Assembly: GCA_021158805.1 (NCBI GenBank) | Contig: JAGGTZ010000004.1 | Span: forward strand, 1 to 6,529 | DNA: 6,529 nucleotides | Direction of reading: 5' to 3' | Source: Thermoproteota archaeon | GTDB lineage: Archaea; Korarchaeota; Korarchaeia; Korarchaeales; Korarchaeaceae | Shown: in pieces, positions 5,170-6,529 of the stretch | How the letters are laid out: each line of letters begins with the position of its first letter | Position numbering within the stretch: position 1 is the stretch's first letter | Program-made: the position numbers and the translations under genes | The notes under the pieces: model-generated | Database searches by the model: none | Told to the model about the DNA's origin: nothing | The model's input: only the letters and a program-made list of their open reading frames with translations

Positions 5170-6529
5170 CATCGACCTCCTTTCCTGAGCTTCATCAATA
5201 GGATCAAAGTTAGCGAAACCCCAATCCCTATTAAGAAATAAATAAGGCTATTCATTAACCGGTCTATCGATGAAAAAGCAACCTCTTCCAGATCAGACAG
5301 CTTGCTCTCAATGTCTGTTAGTAGCCTACTTGCTTCCTCGTAACTTCCTCTGTTTATAAGATCTTCTACCTCCTTTAACTCTCCTTCAATCAAGGAAAGA
5401 ATCTTCTTCTTAGAAATGCTTTCCTCACTAGAAGCTTCTTTAAGGGTCTTATATCTCCTCCTGAGATCGGCAAGTTTAGATCTTAGCGATTTCTCCAGAA
5501 AAACTTTACTTCCCTTCTCAACTACAGCCAAACTAACTGCATCTACCGGTATCAAGATACTATTGTTAACTGATATGTACGTAGGCAGCGTGTAATTGCC
5601 CTTTTCGGTGAACAAAGCAACTATCTCTATTCTCCCTGGCGAGGAAAATTCCACTCTGTTTCCTTTTATCCTCCCTTTACTCTCTACTATCGTCATTTCA
5701 TGTGGGAATTCCACTGAAACATTCCCCTTGACATCTTGGACATCTATAACTATGACGAACTTCTCCCCAACTTCAACCTTTCTCTTATTTAATTCGATCG
5801 AGGCCCTTCCAGATACTCCCCCAACTGGAACTTTGATCTCCTTGGTATAGGAGCGTTTCGTACTTTCTCCCTTTATCGAATATGTTATAGTTACAAGTAC
5901 CCGAGCTGATCCTGCTCTCCTCGCCTCAAACTCGAATTTTAGATCATGTGTGAAATTACCTGAGATATCCTCGAGGAACTTAGATGTATCCGATAATGGG
6001 ACCAGGCCTTTACTTACATTAACACTTACTAGTAGGCTGTCTAGGGGGACGAATGTAGATAAGGTTACTTTAAGCGTAACTTTATCTCCTATATTCGGTA
6101 AGTCGGGTGAAATAGTTAGGAGGGCATTTAGTGGGCTCTCTGCGATCGATCTCAGGGTTATACCCTTTAGAGTTACTGCATGTGTCTTCCCAAAACTATC
6201 TACAACTAGGACTTGTAATGCTGCTTGATACGTCCCAGGTGGTAGATTAACAGGAAGTAGAATCAACTGGGATCTATTAGAATTCAGCTCCACTTCAAGT
6301 GGAAACTTCATTGATATAGTATCCCCTCTAGGTGACGTAACATTTAGGAAAGCTTGGGAGAGAAACAATCGGCTTGAGCCAATGTTATAGACTGATAGGT
6401 ATAGATCTCCCTTCCCACCTAGTAAGAAGATGGAGCTCTTATTAAGGAGGGATATCTCATAAGATTTGAGGATTTTCAGTGACTTCTTGATTCCGAATAT
6501 CCCCTCGCTAGAATAGGCAGTGAGATGGA
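5169..6529 (-). CDS. Cell-surface beta-sandwich protein with coiled coil and C-terminal membrane anchor (S-layer/CARDB-like), N-terminus outside window
   Basis: The minus-strand frame is open from the window edge (last complete codon at 6525-6527) to the TGA at 5169-5171, giving 452 residues of a partial protein. A TTG at 6368 is internal, because sequence upstream reads as another beta strand (G-D-L-Y-L-S-V-Y-N-I-G-S, about 40-51) typical of CARDB/Ig-like domains. Residues 40-340 alternate beta strands and turns and carry eight N-x-S/T sequons (N29, 62, 84, 170, 191, 269, 311, 321). A charged Lys/Glu/Leu-rich coiled-coil region spans about 345-418, then one membrane segment (about 424-445) and a basic tail ending K-L-R-K-G-G-R. 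The pattern indicates a glycosylated exported protein with a short cytoplasmic tail; a signal peptide would lie outside the window. No cysteine and no enzyme motif is visible. The role could be S-layer component, adhesin or sensor. Confidence 0.75.
   Translation of the reverse strand, partial: HLTAYSSEGIFGIKKSLKILKSYEISLLNKSSIFLLGGKGDLYLSVYNIGSSRLFLSQAFLNVTSPRGDTISMKFPLEVELNSNRSQLILLPVNLPPGTYQAALQVLVVDSFGKTHAVTLKGITLRSIAESPLNALLTISPDLPNIGDKVTLKVTLSTFVPLDSLLVSVNVSKGLVPLSDTSKFLEDISGNFTHDLKFEFEARRAGSARVLVTITYSIKGESTKRSYTKEIKVPVGGVSGRASIELNKRKVEVGEKFVIVIDVQDVKGNVSVEFPHEMTIVESKGRIKGNRVEFSSPGRIEIVALFTEKGNYTLPTYISVNNSILIPVDAVSLAVVEKGSKVFLEKSLRSKLADLRRRYKTLKEASSEESISKKKILSLIEGELKEVEDLINRGSYEEASRLLTDIESKLSDLEEVAFSSIDRLMNSLIYFLIGIGVSLTLILLMKLRKGGR
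5175..5180 (-). promoter_or_regulatory. Ribosome binding site for the DHH-family gene
   Basis: The minus strand reads AAAGGAGGT within the last codons of the surface-protein gene. It leaves 2 bases before the ATG at 5172 and 5 before the ATG at 5169, so the second ATG is the better start. The strong match and the stop/start overlap point to translational coupling with the upstream gene. Confidence 0.7.

Noticed and set aside
1..6529. Search for CRISPR repeats, tRNA/rRNA genes, insertion-sequence ends, toxin-antitoxin pairs or a defence cassette
   Set aside because: No regularly spaced repeats, cloverleaf-like sequence, transposase motif or small toxin-like gene pair was seen. The genes have housekeeping or surface-protein character and similar composition throughout.

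Overview
This window comes from an archaeon, most likely a thermophilic TACK-lineage organism. Korarchaeota or a related group would fit, but the lineage is a guess. The reasons are a Thg1-like 3'-5' polymerase of archaeal type, a degenerate DHH/RecJ-family protein resembling archaeal Cdc45 candidates, a heavily N-glycosylatable surface protein with a C-terminal membrane anchor, frequent AGA/AGG and ATA codons, TTG starts, and TATA-like boxes about 25 bp before start codons.

Plus strand, left side (1-2446): the 3' end of a PfkB-family sugar/nucleoside kinase (1-147), then a polytopic flippase-like membrane protein of the LPG-synthase-TM/UPF0104 family (201-1205), then a class I PLP aminotransferase (about 1259-2446). 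The last two each have a T-rich TATA-like box about 25 bp before a start codon and no convincing Shine-Dalgarno at that distance, which suggests separately promoted, leaderless or nearly leaderless mRNAs.

Minus strand, right side (6529-2433, read right to left): a large secreted or membrane-anchored beta-rich surface protein whose 5' end lies outside the window, overlapped by a DHH-family protein with missing catalytic residues. A 79-bp gap follows, carrying a TATA-like box and three copies of a heptamer. Next come a NifX/NifB-type small protein and a Thg1-like protein separated by one base, then a short gap and a YfcE/MJ0936-type metallophosphoesterase. The minus-strand genes use clear Shine-Dalgarno sequences or translational coupling. 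The phosphoesterase and the aminotransferase converge and overlap by 14 bp at their 3' ends.

Nothing here looks mobile: I see no CRISPR array, insertion sequence, tRNA or rRNA. The most interesting items are the catalytically degenerate DHH protein (possible Cdc45-like replication factor) coupled to a surface-protein gene, and the NifX-like/Thg1-like pair with a repeat-bearing promoter region.
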